64,000 bases of DNA from Hygrocybe punicea (lineage: Eukaryota; Basidiomycota; Agaricomycetes; Agaricales; Hygrophoraceae): positions 1,550,001 through 1,614,000 of the forward strand of contig OY744470.1 of NCBI GenBank assembly GCA_963556145.1, read 5' to 3'. Shown here piece after piece: positions 11,414 to 24,437 of the stretch. The notes beneath the pieces were generated by a model, which ran no database searches, was not told the DNA's origin, and saw only the letters and a program-made list of their open reading frames with translations. Numbering within the stretch: the first letter of the stretch is position 1; each line of letters begins with the position of its first letter. Made by a program: the position numbers and the translations under genes.

Positions 11414-12329
11414 GTGATCTTTGTTAGAGTTAGAGTCAGTATGATTATTTCTTTCACGGGCCTGGAGTGCAAGTTACCGTACTACTTCCGTGACGATGCG
11501 ATAATCACCTATGGCGATTTCGGGCATGGTCTATAACTATGGTTGTAATCACGTGTTTGCATTATTCAAAGGATAAATGTCGATATAAATAAAGTATATA
11601 TTTGACCATCCGGGCCTGCTAACTAATGGGAAGATTTGATGCGGAATACCGCAGGGAGTGCGGACCTCAGTGAGCACGACGGTTCTGCGATAAGATCTTG
11701 GGACTTTCAGCCATATGGATCCACAGAAATCATGATTTCAGATGTTGGCTGGATAAATAACAGCGTGTCGTCGTCGCAACTCAGTCGCAGAAGCCGAGGT
11801 TCTCCACGCTGTGAAGGTGGACACGTTGCAGAAAATTCAAGCTTGGCTTTGTCTGTCGTCGACAATCACAATAATGGTTGCAAAACCCAAAGTTACACAG
11901 GCGTCGCTTTTGCCTTCGTTTCGGTGACTGAACGTTGGCCCGGGAGCAGTGAACTCCAATCACTCGTGGGTGTTGTTACATTGTCCAGGACACAAACCAT
12001 TTGATAAATTTTTGATTAGACAGGTTCAGTCCAAAGTCATGTGAACAGCACAGATACGCTCCTCCGCGATTCAGGGGAGCTCCCATCTTTGTATTTGTCC
12101 AGTTCTTAACCGTCGGTTGCTGCGCAACGGTGCAGTATCGGCCGTTTGCGGCACCGCCAGGACTGCCAATCGTCATGTATACAAGACCTTCAAATTGGTA
12201 TGAACGCTTCCTAAGTTAGTCCCGCTTTCCCTTGTGCGTACTTTCTTTTTGGCCCCTTCCCCTCCTTCAAACCTAGAGAGCGTCTGGCACGCATCTTGGC
12301 ACAAAAAAAAAAAAAAACCTTGTGGAATA
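11414..12329. other. Intergenic
   Basis: No convincing frame. Holds the 3' region of the J-protein gene and the promoter of noxR; a short A-run (about 12303-12316) lies 14-27 nt before the noxR ATG. Confidence 0.5.
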
Positions 12330-14406
12330 ATGACACTAAAAGCGGAATTGCAACTCTGGGCTGCTGCACTGGACGCGTACGATGAGGATGACTATCAGAA
12401 GAGTTTGGAGCTGTTCTGTGTACGTTTCTGTCGATTCCATCTCGGAGAGATGTTAATATATCACTCTCTAGCAAATGGAGGAGAACTCCAAAGTGTTAAC
12501 TAATATGGGGTTGATATTCGCGACGATTGGCGAGCACGAAACTGCGGTCCACAAATTCATACAGGCGACAAATCTGGATCCATACTTGGCTATTGCGTAA
12601 GTCATTGTCTATGCCCACCTTGTACATCGAGTTGCTTATCGATATTATCTAGATATTTTCAATGCGGTGTCTCCAATTTTTTACTCGGACGCTTTGAGCT
12701 CGCAGTGAAAGATTTTGAAGAAGCCCGGCTTTATCTCAGGGGGAACCAAGACATGTTCGTGAATATTTCTATTCATTACTCTAGTTCTGATTCCCCGCCT
12801 TCTCGTCGGTCCCGCTTCCCAATTGTCCTTCCTAACACTTCAGTCGATATGAACAACTTGGCTTAAAATTCGTGCTCTATGCTGCCGAGGTTCTTTTCAA
12901 TCAGGGACTCTCGCAGATATACCTTGGGCGTATGCAGGAGGGCATGAGATTATTGAATAAGGCTAGTTCTCAAAAGGTTACGGAGGAACATGACGTGATC
13001 GATGAGGCAATCCAATTCCAAGGCGACCAGTATACTGTTTTTAGCATTGTGAGTACAATTATTGGTTATGGAATGATGCAACTTATGTTTGGTTCTGTAG
13101 CCTGCCGGTGTGCTTTATCGGCCTAACGAAAATAAACTGAGAAACGCACGGGCGAAAGATTACATGGGTAAAGCTGTACGTTCAACCATCATCATTCCAA
13201 ACTCCCTATGAATTGATTATACCTATAGAGACTCATCGCAGTAAGCGATGGCTTGGATGCTCACACCGAGTTTACCGGAGCCACACGGTTGAAGCAGGGT
13301 ATCTCGCCTATGGGGCTCTTATTGACGACCCCTGAACCTGCTAGCTTGTCACCACGGATAAGAAGCAATACTGCTCTCACACCGAGTACGTTTATATACA
13401 ATGCCGCCTATTTACAATCTCAACTAACCTGACACAAAGGTGCCGCTCTTTCTCAAACCCTTCAAGTGCAGTCGATAGAGAAACAACAATTAATACTGGC
13501 TCGGCGGCCTAGGACCAGTACGACCGTTGCCAGGCCAAAATCATCGGGTGACGATAGCACCAAGGAACCAAGTATTTACGCGCGTAGCATGAGTGATAGA
13601 GGAGAAGTCCCAGATCGTTACCAGCGCTCAGCGCCAAATACGAGAAGAATCACGAATGGTGCCGGACAAGGTGCGTTTCTTTTTGTACCTCCCCCCTCTC
13701 TTTAATTCACTTGAGTATGATCTGAGTATGATCTGATCATTTTATTTGCTAGAACAAGACCATTTCGGGTCCCAGCGGCACACGGCGTACTATCACGAGT
13801 ACTTTGATTCATATGGCGCAAATTCCCCGACGTCTTCGGTTGATTCCAGAAGTTCCACAAAATCGAAGACGGGCTTTCACGGGTCCCCGCCTCAAAGCGC
13901 ACGATCTAGGAATGCACCCACATCCTACGCGTCTAGCTTAATTGGGAGAAATTCAAGTGTGAGGGGAAGGCATAGCAGTCCGTTGCACAGTAAGAAGAGC
14001 AGGTCTCGGGCAAGTTCGCGTTCGGAAGAAGAAGGGTACGCCAGTTGGAACGAGTTTGATGACGATCGGCCCCGGGAGCAATCCAGAATCAGAGTGAAGG
14101 TTGTTTTTTTTTCTCCATTCCTTCTAAAGGAACCCTTCATCTGACATCCCCGCCACCCAGCTTCATTATCGGGATGATATTCGTGGCATGGCGCTGATTC
14201 CTGATACTAAATTCAGAGACTTCGTTCAAATGGTCAGGCAGAAATTTGGCAGCGTGAATGGGTTGGGACTCAAGTTCAAGGACGAAGATGGAGGGATTAT
14301 CTCACTCAAGGATGAGTCAGACTATGACCTTGCTATTGCGACTGCCTGCATGGGCGGTGGCGGAGCGCTGGAGGGGAGATTGGAGATTTGGTGCGCTGAT
14401 TTATGA
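12330..14406 (+). CDS. noxR: NADPH oxidase regulator NoxR (p67phox homologue)
   Basis: Nine exons: 12330-12419, 12472-12596, 12653-12754, 12844-13048, 13101-13175, 13229-13385, 13440-13670, 13753-14099, 14161-14406 (525 residues). The N-terminal ~170 residues are TPR repeats of the p67phox type: MTLKAELQLWAAALDAYDE, then KVLTNMGLIFATIGEHETAV and YLAIAYFQCGVSNFLLGRFE. A segment like the activation region follows (SIPAGVLYRP ... AKDYMGKA), then a long Ser/Arg-rich disordered linker. The C-terminus is a PB1 domain (RIRVKLHYRDDIRGMALI ... KDEDGGIISLKDESDYDLAI). In fungi NoxR binds Rac-GTP through its TPRs and activates NoxA/NoxB to make superoxide for hyphal tip growth and differentiation; PB1 binds Cdc24/Bem1-type partners. 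The length matches the family. Confidence 0.93.
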
Positions 14407-14662
14407 TACTGCTGCTGGATCGTTTCTCTTGGTGTTCATTCAGAACATTGAGAAAGCCCTTCGTTTTCAGAACTTAGTATTGTGTTAGGGATCCTAACCA
14501 GCCATTATAATAATAAATTTATCACTTCGTGTGACTGATGTCACGCTCAAAAATTCAATAACTTTCAGTTGAACGGTCAACTGCTAATTACTACCGTACT
14601 CGCCTCTCAATACCCCATACTCCCTAACATTGCCATTCCAGCTGCTTCAATACCACTGTGAG

Positions 14663-16570
14663 ATGTCATCACGCTGTCGGGGCTTGTCGATACTCGCTCT
14701 CGCTGGTCTTCTCAGCCTTTTTCTCGGACTTGCCCAAGCCACGCCGGATGAAAACGTCAAGTTGGGAAATAATACAATCGAGCGGGTGAGTGTTCCGATC
14801 ATAGTATTGAGTGCTGTGTCTATGTGCTAGGGCTTCGGAAAGTGTGGATGACTGCCTAGCATTCGAGGAACTTTGCGAGTCACCAACAACGGGGTTCTGG
14901 CTAAAACCAGGCCAATTTTTGTATCAATCAAACCTAGTGCAGGGCCAACGCGACTCGCCAGCAAAAAATCCAACTGACCATGCTCTCCATTTTTATCTAG
15001 ACAGTGCAACTACGCACACATTCGATATTCCCACCATATATCGACCAAGACCTGCAAAATCGGTGCGTCTGTGCGCACTTTAATTGACCGAGGTCGCATC
15101 CTATCTGGATCCAACTCATAATTCTGCAGATGGTGGGATTTTGGCGCCAATTCCTATGTGGTCAGTATACGTCTCACCACACGTTACATGTCAACATTCA
15201 CGAAATTATTCCGCAGAACACAAATAAGCATATTCGACTCACCCGCCCAAGGCCATCACAAATGGTGTGTACACTCCCAACACCACTCTCCGCATTGATA
15301 CATAGCAGCCAAGCAACTAATCGGAGCTGGAATCTATGTAGGGATGGTTATGGTCTCGTCTACCGTTGACAGCAACCAACTGGGTTATCGAAGTGGAATT
15401 CAAGGTGAAATCCTTTTCGATTGGGTTTCTCGATCATGGTGTTGGAATTCATGATTTTCGTAACTGGATGATGAAGAAACCCACCCAACATCCCTTCTAC
15501 CCTAGTTCTTGATAACTCACTGTTGCGTGTAGGTGTCCGGACAATCAGCACATCTATACGGAGACGGTCTCGCTGTGTGGTTGACTACAACACGGGCTAA
15601 ACCTGGACCCGTTTTTGGAAATGCTGGTACGTTTTATATTTTACCTCTGCATCGGTTTGGGTAGGATGCCTATGTTGACGGACCTAGATAAATTTACCGG
15701 GCTTGGCATTTTCTTGGATACGTAGGTCTCTTATTGCATACTTGTCATACCAAACAAGGAACATCTTGTCCGCAGATACGCCAACTCACGACACGCCTAC
15801 TCCTTCCCTCGCATTACCGCCATGCTAGGGGACGGCGAAACAACCTATGATTATGGACGGGACGGAGAACACCAATCCATTGGCGCATGCTCCGTATGCC
15901 ATCATGTTCTTTTCCGACATCTGACATCTTTGTGACTTCCGCTGTAGGCAGATTTTCGTCGAACACACGTAGCTACCAAGCTCAAAATGACATACCTGAA
16001 GGACAAATTCATTGATGTCCGTCCATTGATATCTATAATTAATTTCCGATTCTCACTGACATCCCCCGTCTGCTTTAGGTCAAAATTCAATACAAAGCCT
16101 GTATGTTTTCCGATTCCCTTTTCTTGATCTGATCTTTCTCACCCGATTTGGTAGGGGATGAATGGAGTGATTGCTTTACGATTAGTCCATTTACTCTTCC
16201 CGCCGCTCCCTTCCTCGGCTTCTCTGCGATGACAGGTGACGTTTTTGACGCACACGAGTAAATTCTCTCCAATATTGCTACGTTATACTACCTCACAAGT
16301 GTTTCTTCAAGCATCATTTCAGTGACTACACACTCCGCCGTGCTCTCCAAACCCGACGCCCCTCTTGACAAGCTCACGACCGGTAGTCGCAAGGTCGATG
16401 GATCACCGTCCGGTTCTTGGTTCGGCTTACTCGTCAAGCTCGTCTTGTTTGGGGGCTTGTGCGCTGGTGCGTTTTATGGATATAAACACTATGTGATGAA
16501 GGGACACGGCCCTCGGTTTGGGATTCGGGAGGGATTCGGGAGCTTGTACACGAATGGAAAACGGTTTTGA
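14663..16570 (+). CDS. L-type lectin, VIP36/Emp46-47-like ER-Golgi cargo receptor
   Basis: Twelve exons: 14663-14785, 15001-15062, 15130-15160, 15217-15264, 15342-15404, 15533-15626, 15688-15721, 15776-15893, 15948-16016, 16079-16100, 16155-16257, 16300-16570 (345 residues). A signal peptide (LSILALAGLLSLFLGLAQA) is followed by the legume-lectin-like carbohydrate-recognition domain. Landmarks are RTHSIFPPYIDQDLQNRWW, DFGANSYV, NWVIEVEFKV, HLYGDGLAVWLT, FTGLGIFLDTY and FIDVKIQYKAWDEW; the Asp/Asn residues of the Ca/mannose site lie in these blocks. One TM helix near the C-terminus (GLLVKLVLFGGLCAGAFYGY) leaves a short basic tail ending GKRF, a plausible COPI/COPII sorting signal. Such proteins carry glycoproteins between ER and Golgi. 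The first intron (215 nt) is much longer than the rest; an extra small exon there cannot be excluded. Confidence 0.9.
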
Positions 16571-17044
16571 GAGTTGTATCTATGATCAAAATCAACGAGC
16601 TTTTCGTCGACTACTTCCAAAATATCAAAAATGGCGAGTTGTAGATTTGTGTATTTGGATTGGTAGGTATCTACTTGCTTGCGGGATGAGAGAAGGACTA
16701 CAGCTACTGACTACTACTACTACTACTGACTACTAATACTACGTAAAAAAATGGAAGAGATATGCGGGCAAACACGAACTTATGGTTATCAAATGAGAAA
16801 AACACATGAACGTCGGACCCAGAGGTGTATTGGAGAATGATGGAAATGAAGCTAATGCTACGTAAAAAGATCCACATGCAAGACAAGAGGAGAGGGCACC
16901 TAGAGACACACGGAAGAGGAGACAAACGTAAAGAAGAGAAAGAAAGAACGAAAAAAAGACAGATTGATGACGCTGAGCAATTTACACATCAAACATTTCG
17001 TTGTATTGGCAACGCCTGCGGATGTGAAAGGTGTCATGAGCGCT
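16571..17044. other. Convergent intergenic region
   Basis: Lies between the stops of the lectin gene and Kap104. Holds a short CTA trinucleotide run near 16711-16733 and A-rich sequence; no gene seen. Confidence 0.6.
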
Positions 17045-20000
17045 CTAGACACCATATCGCGTCGCCAATCGTTCCTGAATAACCGGCGGGAATGAGCCCA
17101 CTTGCGCATTCCAGCCGATGGGGTCATGCTGTTTGAATCCAACCAGAAGTTGTTGGAACATCCCGTTCAACTCCGGCGACGGGTGGTTCCAGCGAACAAC
17201 GGCATTGCAAAACCAGAGAAGGCTCTGTAACAGATGGATTCAATTCAGAGAGTCTTAGCAAGTAGTCGTGATGCCCCCAACTCACCTTGGCAATACCTGC
17301 GGGATTCGTTTGTACCAGTGTACAAAATCCTCGGAAAGCTGAATCCTTTTCTTCGTTATCACGAATCTCATACAACGCTTGGCACCAAGCCTGGCCAAAC
17401 TCTGCCAGATGGGGTGCGACCAGTCCCGGGTGCATCAAGCCTATTCGCCCTATGGAAACAGCGGCGTTCTCATGCAGGCTCCGGGGTGCTTTCGGATGTA
17501 GAAGGATGGGAATCAGACGTGAGATTAGCGGGTTCACCCAGTGTTGGAACTCCAGATCATCTGTGCAGGCAAAACACATGACGGCATCAGCATCAAAAAA
17601 AAGCAAAAATAGAATGTCAAGTACCACGTCCATAACGTAACGCCACTTCGCCGACAGACCACGCTGCATTATTGGATGCACTGATAAACTCCACCTTCGG
17701 TTCCGGATCCAACTGTAAGATGAGTTCGGACATTATCTCCGGCATATGTGGGCGCAAGAGTATGAAGCAGCTCATGGCCATATCGCCAACAAGCGCATAC
17801 GCAGACTGTCTCACAGCTGCCTGCGGGTGCTTGAGGCACACCGTAAGCAGGGTGAGGAGATTCGGTTGCCCATGCGCAATGAATGACTCGAGCGACATGC
17901 CCAATCCTTGGGTGAGTCCAGAGAGAAGGTCGAGAGCGACAACGAGGAAGGACTTGTCTGGTTCATCGATTTCGGGATGTTGTTGATAGACTTGGTATTG
18001 AAGCAAGGACTGGTGGATCAAATTGTTACAACGGTCGAAGACAGGCCCAGCATAAGGTAAAAAGGCTTGTCCCATAGCAATTGAGACTGACGCAAGACAC
18101 TGAGAGGGAAAGAGAGTCATGTAAAACAGGCTCGCGGCACGAAGAAAAATTGGGGGTTCACCTCTAACAATGGTATCAGATCTTCATCATCATCTTTCAG
18201 TTTTGACCATCTCTTCGTTAACGGGGGCATCAAAATTTCCACAAAAGTAGGATTCTCCAGCGCTCTTCCCACCGCATCCGCCAATGTCCCCACTGCGTCA
18301 TACAAGATAAGCATGTTCTTATGCTGGTACTTGTCAAACGCGAAAACCAAGTTCCGCAGAACCGGCTCGAGATACGGGGCAAGTTCGGGACCAGCGTCTT
18401 CTTCGAGTGTCGCAAAAGCACTGCAGCCTGCTTCCTGGACGCGCTTGTTGTTATCCAAAACCATACGAAGTAGCTGAAAAGTTGTGAACAAGAATTAACG
18501 GGAGCAAACATAACCGGCTGCCACAATTCACATACCCCTTCCATAGTCGGCACAAAGTATTGATTCTTGTGAGCTTCTGAGATTGGCTGAGTCGTCCAAC
18601 TAGCATATCGGCCAAGCGTCCAGCAAGTGATAGAGCGCACCAGGGGCTGGAGTTATATCAGCCAACAATCATAATGTCTAAACACCACCGCGGACCTTTG
18701 GATCGTTAAGAGTGTTGATTAGATACGGAACGAGGGTGGGCAGGTGTGGTTCGATCGAGTCGATGCAACCTGGTCAAGTCCCGTTCTCCAATTTAGTGGT
18801 GTCCGATGATAATAAAGCCACGACGTTGTATCACCTTCGGCCATGGCACCCAATGCCAATATACCGCTCTCCCTCTGAAGCCAGTCATTACTCCAAAGCT
18901 TTTCCTTTAACGGGTCCAACAAAACGTTGAGGAGATCACCAGCGAATCTGACCGCCAGGACGTCAAGCGCCGCAGCAGCACACTTCCTCAAATTCCACTC
19001 CGTTGACATCTCTTCCGCAAAATCGTCATCGTCGAACTCATAATCGTCTTCATCCTCGTCCAGGGTTTCCTCGCCGTAAGTACCGATGCGCGATTTCGAA
19101 GCCGATAAATCAGGTCCATTTATGCCTCCATCACGCTCTAGGCCATGTGACTTGCCCCCGTAGTGACGCGGTTTGATATCTGAATCCTTATCGGGCACCG
19201 AAGCATCTTCCGCATCCCCCTCGAGCCACAACAAATCGTCCTCGCCATAAATCATACAATCCAGAAGCACGGGCGCCACCTTTGCGAGTAAAGGATGTAG
19301 GTAGGGGACTAAATCAACGTCTTCCGCGAAAGTTAGCCAAAATTCGCACGCCTCCAGCGCAACATTCTCGTTCTTATCTTTCGTCGAGTACAGCATATAT
19401 TCCGCGACATTGGCCATTTCAGGCATCAGCTTTTCCGGACGAGCAGCGAGGAGTAAGACGAGTGCTTGGCAGACGTGACGACGGACGGCTGGGTCTTCGT
19501 CAGATGCGCGCTTAAACAAACATGCGATGAATGCGTCGATGTTGACGAAAAGAGATTGGCAGTGCACGGGGACGAAGTACGACAGGCATGCAACAGCATG
19601 CGAGCGCATCTTGGGGGAAGGGTGTTCAGAGAGCTCGAGGAATTTGGGAATCATGTAATCGAGAGGCCGTGTACCGTTGATTTCGACATCCATCTTGCGG
19701 GGATAATCCTCGCAGGCTTTCTCGAGGACATTGAAAGCTGCCTAAGAGTGAAAAAAATTATCAGTGAGATATACCTCGAGACGAATCACGGAAGAGGGAA
19801 ACAAAGCATTATTCAGACTCCTTTGGGCGCGATGTGAGTGTCTCACCACCGACCAGTTGTAATCGCAGCCGTTGCACATCCATGATTCTTTGCCAGTTAA
19901 AAAATCAGGAGATAACAGCAGAGGTTCACGCCGATTTCAATCAGGAACGTGGTTCGCCACGTTACCCTCATTCCGCCATTTGCTGATATGGTAGCGAGAT

Positions 20001-20522
20001 ATACGAAAGTGTACTAACCTCCTGCCTCTCCGAATCAGGAGAATCGAGCATATTCACAAGTTTCTGCAAACATTCCGGCCAATTCTTGGGCTCCAGGGCA
20101 CCCAGGAACGCCACGATATCCTGGCCCGCTGCGCTCCGAATCATCACGGACGGGTCGTCGAATGCTTGAAGCACAGACAATTTGACGTATGCCATAACTT
20201 CTGGAGATGCACTGAGAATAAGACGTGCATTGTTCTTGAGGAGGTATCCGGCAATAGTCCGGATACGATCCTCTTCCTGTGGCATAGCGGCGAGGATGTA
20301 TGCCAGATACGCCACATAGTCCGGTGCACGCGTAAACGTATTCAGTTTCTACAATATTACGAAGTTATATGAATACAAGATGAAAAGGTCCCAACGTAAA
20401 TAGCGGTTTTGTCAGCGTACTTGGGTGATGTTCCGCTGCACTTGTGTGTTCATATCGGTAGATTCATGTATTGTCTGCAGAATTTCCAGCAGACTCGCCT
20501 GTGGAGGGATCCATGAAGCCAT
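17045..20522 (-). CDS. KAP104: Transportin / karyopherin beta-2 (Kap104)
   Basis: Nine exons on the minus strand: 20522-20421, 20348-20019, 19741-18835, 18769-18696, 18646-18536, 18473-18162, 18099-17625, 17560-17286, 17224-17045 (921 residues, the family length). It starts [16 protein letters not shown] and runs as HEAT repeats: [39 protein letters not shown], the repeat-8 acidic loop rich in Asp/Glu (encoded near 19030-19075), [36 protein letters not shown], ending RLATRYGV. This importin carries PY-NLS cargoes such as mRNA-binding proteins into the nucleus and releases them on Ran-GTP, which acts through the acidic loop. The intron at 19742-20018 (277 nt) is unusually long for this locus. 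All joins keep phase. Confidence 0.96.
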
Positions 20523-21580
20523 CGTGAAGCAGAGAACGCGTATAAAACAATAGTAGATTCAAGCCAGCTGAAGAATCAAGCGAGGCGAGCAAAGAAACCG
20601 ACCAAATGTTTGGGTGTTTGTGCCTGCTTGGTCGGCTGGGGACCACCGTGTGAATGCGACCGGCTGTCCCTGACACTCGGCTCGCAGAGTCGCAGTGCCA
20701 CTCAGGCTTGGCCTGCAATTGGCCTCTTGGCTTTTAGCGCTGAAACGCTCAGTTTTTCTCTAACGTTTGGGCTGCCCAGCCCTTTTCGAAGTTTCCTGCT
20801 GCTTTTTTAACGAACGGTTCAGGTTGACCGGGGGATGGGAAATCAGCTTCATCATGTCCATTCCCTGATTGCGATAAGCCCTCCAAAAACGACCTAGATC
20901 TGGAAGTTCATTTAGAAACGTTTGGCGCACTGCCCTTTTTTCGTCTCCGGGACACCCTGACCTGCTGCAGAAGCTGGTAAGTTTGACGTTTGGTGGCCTC
21001 ATGCAGATCGATGATTCTTTCCCAAATATTGGTAGACATTCACAAGGTCTGTCCTTCAAAGGAAAAAAGATCGATGGATTGACAAATTGATACCCGTGTA
21101 TAGGTGTTCAGTGTTCACTGCCATTTTAGGACCATAGGGAAGCATAACCTAGCCTGTGATAGTCGTCAGGAACGAACGAAAGCCGCGATTGAAAAAGGGT
21201 GAATCACTCGGTCGCGTGCAAATCAGGCCAATGATTAACAGCCAATGATTATTACAAAACATGCATAGGACTCCACATCCATCGTTCAGGAATATCAGAA
21301 CCAATTTAACAACGGAACCTTGGGCCGTTGGCTTTCTCGGAAATTAAAGGCGCATGGGCGTATTTCACACACACACACAATGAACAGGTACCCTAACCCC
21401 AACGTATGGTGAGCGCTTGAGCCCTCATCAGAAAGCCTGTGTCACGGCACTGCTGAGAAAAACCCTCAGTTGTTCAGCAGATGACAGGTGAATTCTACGT
21501 TGGGGTGAGAACATGAGGCACGAGGGACGCGAATTTGTTGTGCCGTCACCGACCTGGTTTGCTAAATCTCCTCAGCCTTA
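20523..21580. other. Intergenic; possible short minus-strand frame 20760-21059
   Basis: A minus-strand frame ending about 20760 has a plausible basic C-terminal part (LPDLGRFWRAYRNQG ... SLKKQQETSKRA). An ATG-led frame upstream (MSTNIWERIIDLHE, from about 21040) is in another phase, and no splice pair of normal length joins them. I leave it as an unresolved candidate gene for a small basic protein. The rest shows an (AC)n run near 21369 and no gene. Confidence 0.35.
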
Positions 21581-22973
21581 TCACAACTTCATCCCCGACC
21601 CCTTCTCCGTTTGCTGGTCCACCGAGGTAGCAGCGCCCGAGTTCGGCTTACTGGCAACAGAGGCAGAAGTTCCAGGGGACGGTATATCCGCACACGGATT
21701 GCGCAGATATGCAGAGAAGAATGCACGCCATTTCGCATGGGAAGGGACAAAGTGGCCTAAATCTCCCCGAGAGGAAAATAATAATAATGTGGAAATGGTT
21801 GGAAATGAAAAATTGTAACAGTATGAAATGAAGTGAGGGCGCTCACCGCCGTCGTGTTCCTCCACTCTCCCGTAAGCAGATGCCGCAATTAACGGGCGCG
21901 ACCGCGCCGCATGAACAACCACATCCGTCCTGCCAATGACGTGTAATGTGCGCGTGGTATACGGCGTCGCGAACACGCGTGTGGACAGAGGGTCAGGTGT
22001 CAAAAACCCGGCGACGCACACGCAGAACTGGCTAAAGGCATGAAGACGCGATCACATGAATATGAATATGAGTCTGCATAGATCACTGTGCGTACAATGG
22101 TTCATGCAGAGCGGCGCCGTCGAGGAGAAACCCAGGATACAGTTCCGGTCGTTCTAGCTGGCGAGCAAATGTCAAAAAAATCATTTGCCGTAGGCGGGAA
22201 TATATACCAGAGCAGCAAGCAACGCAGCCATAGCCGCTCCTTGACTTTGGGTTGGCGCCAACCCAACCCAAAAAAAACACACACACAATCCTATAAGTTT
22301 CAAACCACCAAACAAAAAAAAAGCGTGCCAGAAAACCCACCTAAACCCAAATACGCCCTATTTCGCTCAAGACAGTCATCACCACGGAGGAATCGAGAAC
22401 ACGCAGGGGGAAGGGGTAAAAAAACGCACATCGAACCGTGAGCCCTGAAGCACGTCTCGCAGCACGGCTAAGGATGCGTCCAGCCCCACCGAATGGGTGC
22501 GTTCCGCATTCACTCGCCACCACGCCCGCGCCGGCGTCGCCTCTGCCTCTGCCTCTGCCTCTGTTGCCTGAGGCTCCACTGCGTCAAGCGCCACGTCGGG
22601 CGTCACGTCGGGCGTATTGCTTACAGATGGCACGTCTGCAGGCAGCAGGATATTCGGAGCGTCGACGAACACTACAAGTACCCCCCATGTTCAATGTGAG
22701 AGTGAGCAGAGGAAGCCACGAAACCGAACCAAACTCGACGTCTTTGCCGCATGATTTGCGGATGGCTCCCATCTATTACAGGTTACAAGTTGAGAGATAC
22801 AGAGCGAGTTCGAGTCGAGTCGAGTCGACCGATTGTGGACACACACCCGCTTGTTGAATATGCTCGCGTTCTGTGTGTATCTGCGACTCGAGTTCAATTC
22901 ACCGCCGGGCAGAAAGGAAATGGACATCGTCTCGCCCGTGTAGCATGAGTATCCTTCGTGATTTATTGGCCAT
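21581..22973 (-). CDS. FSH1-family serine hydrolase (alpha/beta hydrolase)
   Basis: Nine exons on the minus strand: 22973-22936, 22880-22847, 22772-22730, 22671-22430, 22357-22341, 22244-22208, 22157-22096, 22031-21847, 21756-21581 (277 residues). Landmarks in order: MANKSRRILMLHG, YTQNASIFNKR, KDVEFVFVDAPNILLP, RAWWRVN, the nucleophile elbow GVFGFSQGAA, FQFCVCVAGF, RTLHVIGRTDVVV with the catalytic Asp, and HDGGHFVPS with the catalytic His. This is the FSH1/2/3 and OVCA2 family, small cytosolic esterases of uncertain substrate. Exon 5 is only 17 nt and holds most of the GxSxG motif. The first intron has a GC donor. Its start lies 188 bp from the stop of the carrier gene, same strand. Confidence 0.88.
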
Positions 22974-23160
22974 TACAGGTCCTTGGGTGGAACAGCAAAA
23001 GATTTTGTTGGCGGAACAAGTTTCTTGTGTTTTTGTAGAGTACAAGTTCAAGCAAATTCAAGCTGGGTTCAAGCCTGAGCGCAAGCTGGCATCAAGGCTT
23101 ATCGCCTCGTGGCACAACTTCTACAGTGACCTATCACAAACTACACTAGACTATACACTT

Positions 23161-24437
23161 CTACTCCGAATACGAGTCCTCCATCGCCACCGTCCCGAAC
23201 CGTTCCATGATTCCACTCACGCGCTCGTACACCGCAAACACGATCGCCTGTCCCGGAGCGACGCGCAGCACGCGTGGTGTGATCCCCTTGTAGAACGACC
23301 TCACGCCCTCCGTGCGCCACATGTCCCCCGCTATTCCCGCAATGCGCTGGAACGCGGATTGTCCTGGTTGGGCGGTCGCCTTCTGCAGTCCTGCACCAAT
23401 ACGTTTGCTAGAGGTACACGAGGGAAGAGGAGAGAGAGCACGCACGAGTCTTTATGGTGTCGATGGGAGCGTTGGAGAAGGGGCCCATCGCGCCTGATAT
23501 AAGCCCGATGATCATGTGTTGGTACGAGGGCAGCTCGGCGAGATCCGGCTGTAGCTTGTGTGCGAGCTTCTTGACCTCCTGGTACGCAGTGAAATTCGCA
23601 CCTACACTCCCCCATTTCGCCCGGGCATCAGCACCACCACGTGGCATCAGCGTTCAAAGCACGGGCAACGAGGGGGGACAGGGCACGCACCCTGGTTCGT
23701 TGCCTGGCGGAGGGCAGTGAGGGAGACACCACGGTAGAGTGTAGCGATGCCCTCCTCGCGGATGATGGTGTATACAGCGTGACCTGCATTGCGGTAGCGC
23801 GGCGCGTCCAGCGGATCTGCGAGTGAGTGCTGCTGCGCCTGTAACCGGATCTTGACCACCTCCATAGGGGTGACGACTACCACGGCCTCTGTTGTTCCCG
23901 CTCCCAGACCCGCTGATCGTGCGTGTCATATGGTCCAGTCAGGTGAGGAAGAGAGGTAGTGTGAGCACGCACCAAGGAATATACCACCGACACTGGTCTT
24001 CCCAGTATGCTTGTCAGAAAGCCATCCCTTGTAAGCCTCGAAGCTCGCGAAACGGATGGCCATTTTCGGTACGATACCGGTGAGGACGGCTCCGAGTCCC
24101 TTGTACAATGCGAGGGGTGTCTCTCTGCGTACGATCATCGCGCCCGTCGCCAGGAATCCTCGTGCCTTGGTCTAAGACGGGCACTCAGCGAATCTGGACC
24201 GCCCAAACACAGAATATTCTGTACTCACCCCTGGGGCACGACCCGACTTGGACAGTTGCATGCGGACCTTGATTGTATCCAGCGGCTGGCACGCAAGCTT
24301 CAGACGGTGCTGTCAGTTCACGCTCCCCCCCTCTCCAGCAGTCGAGAGGAGCTCACTGCTTCGCATGCGCCGGCGATACCGCCGGCAGTGATGTGTGTCG
24401 CGAACCCGACAGGTTTCCTGTTTCCGGATCTCGACAT
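23161..24437 (-). CDS. SFC1: Mitochondrial succinate/fumarate carrier (Sfc1/Acr1 type)
   Basis: Six exons on the minus strand: 24437-24357, 24297-24229, 24171-23973, 23912-23691, 23601-23446, 23390-23161 (318 residues). It has three ~100-residue SLC25 repeats with the Px(D/E)xx(K/R) signatures: QPLDTIKVRMQ, TPMEVVKIRLQAQ and APIDTIKTRLQK. Sfc1-specific phrases are present: LALYKGLGAVLTGIVPKMAI, RGVSLTALRQATNQGANF, GLISGAMGPFSNAPID and GITPRVLRVAPGQA. The carrier exchanges cytosolic succinate for mitochondrial fumarate across the inner membrane, linking the glyoxylate cycle to gluconeogenesis on C2 carbon or fatty acids. A 3-hydroxyacyl-CoA dehydrogenase gene lies 21 kb away, but linkage is probably chance. 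Confidence in family is high; in substrate, good. Confidence 0.93.

Noticed and set aside
20760..21059. Small minus-strand gene encoding a basic protein
   Set aside because: The plausible N-terminal and C-terminal frames differ in phase and only a sub-30-nt intron could join them; kept as an unresolved note in the intergenic entry.
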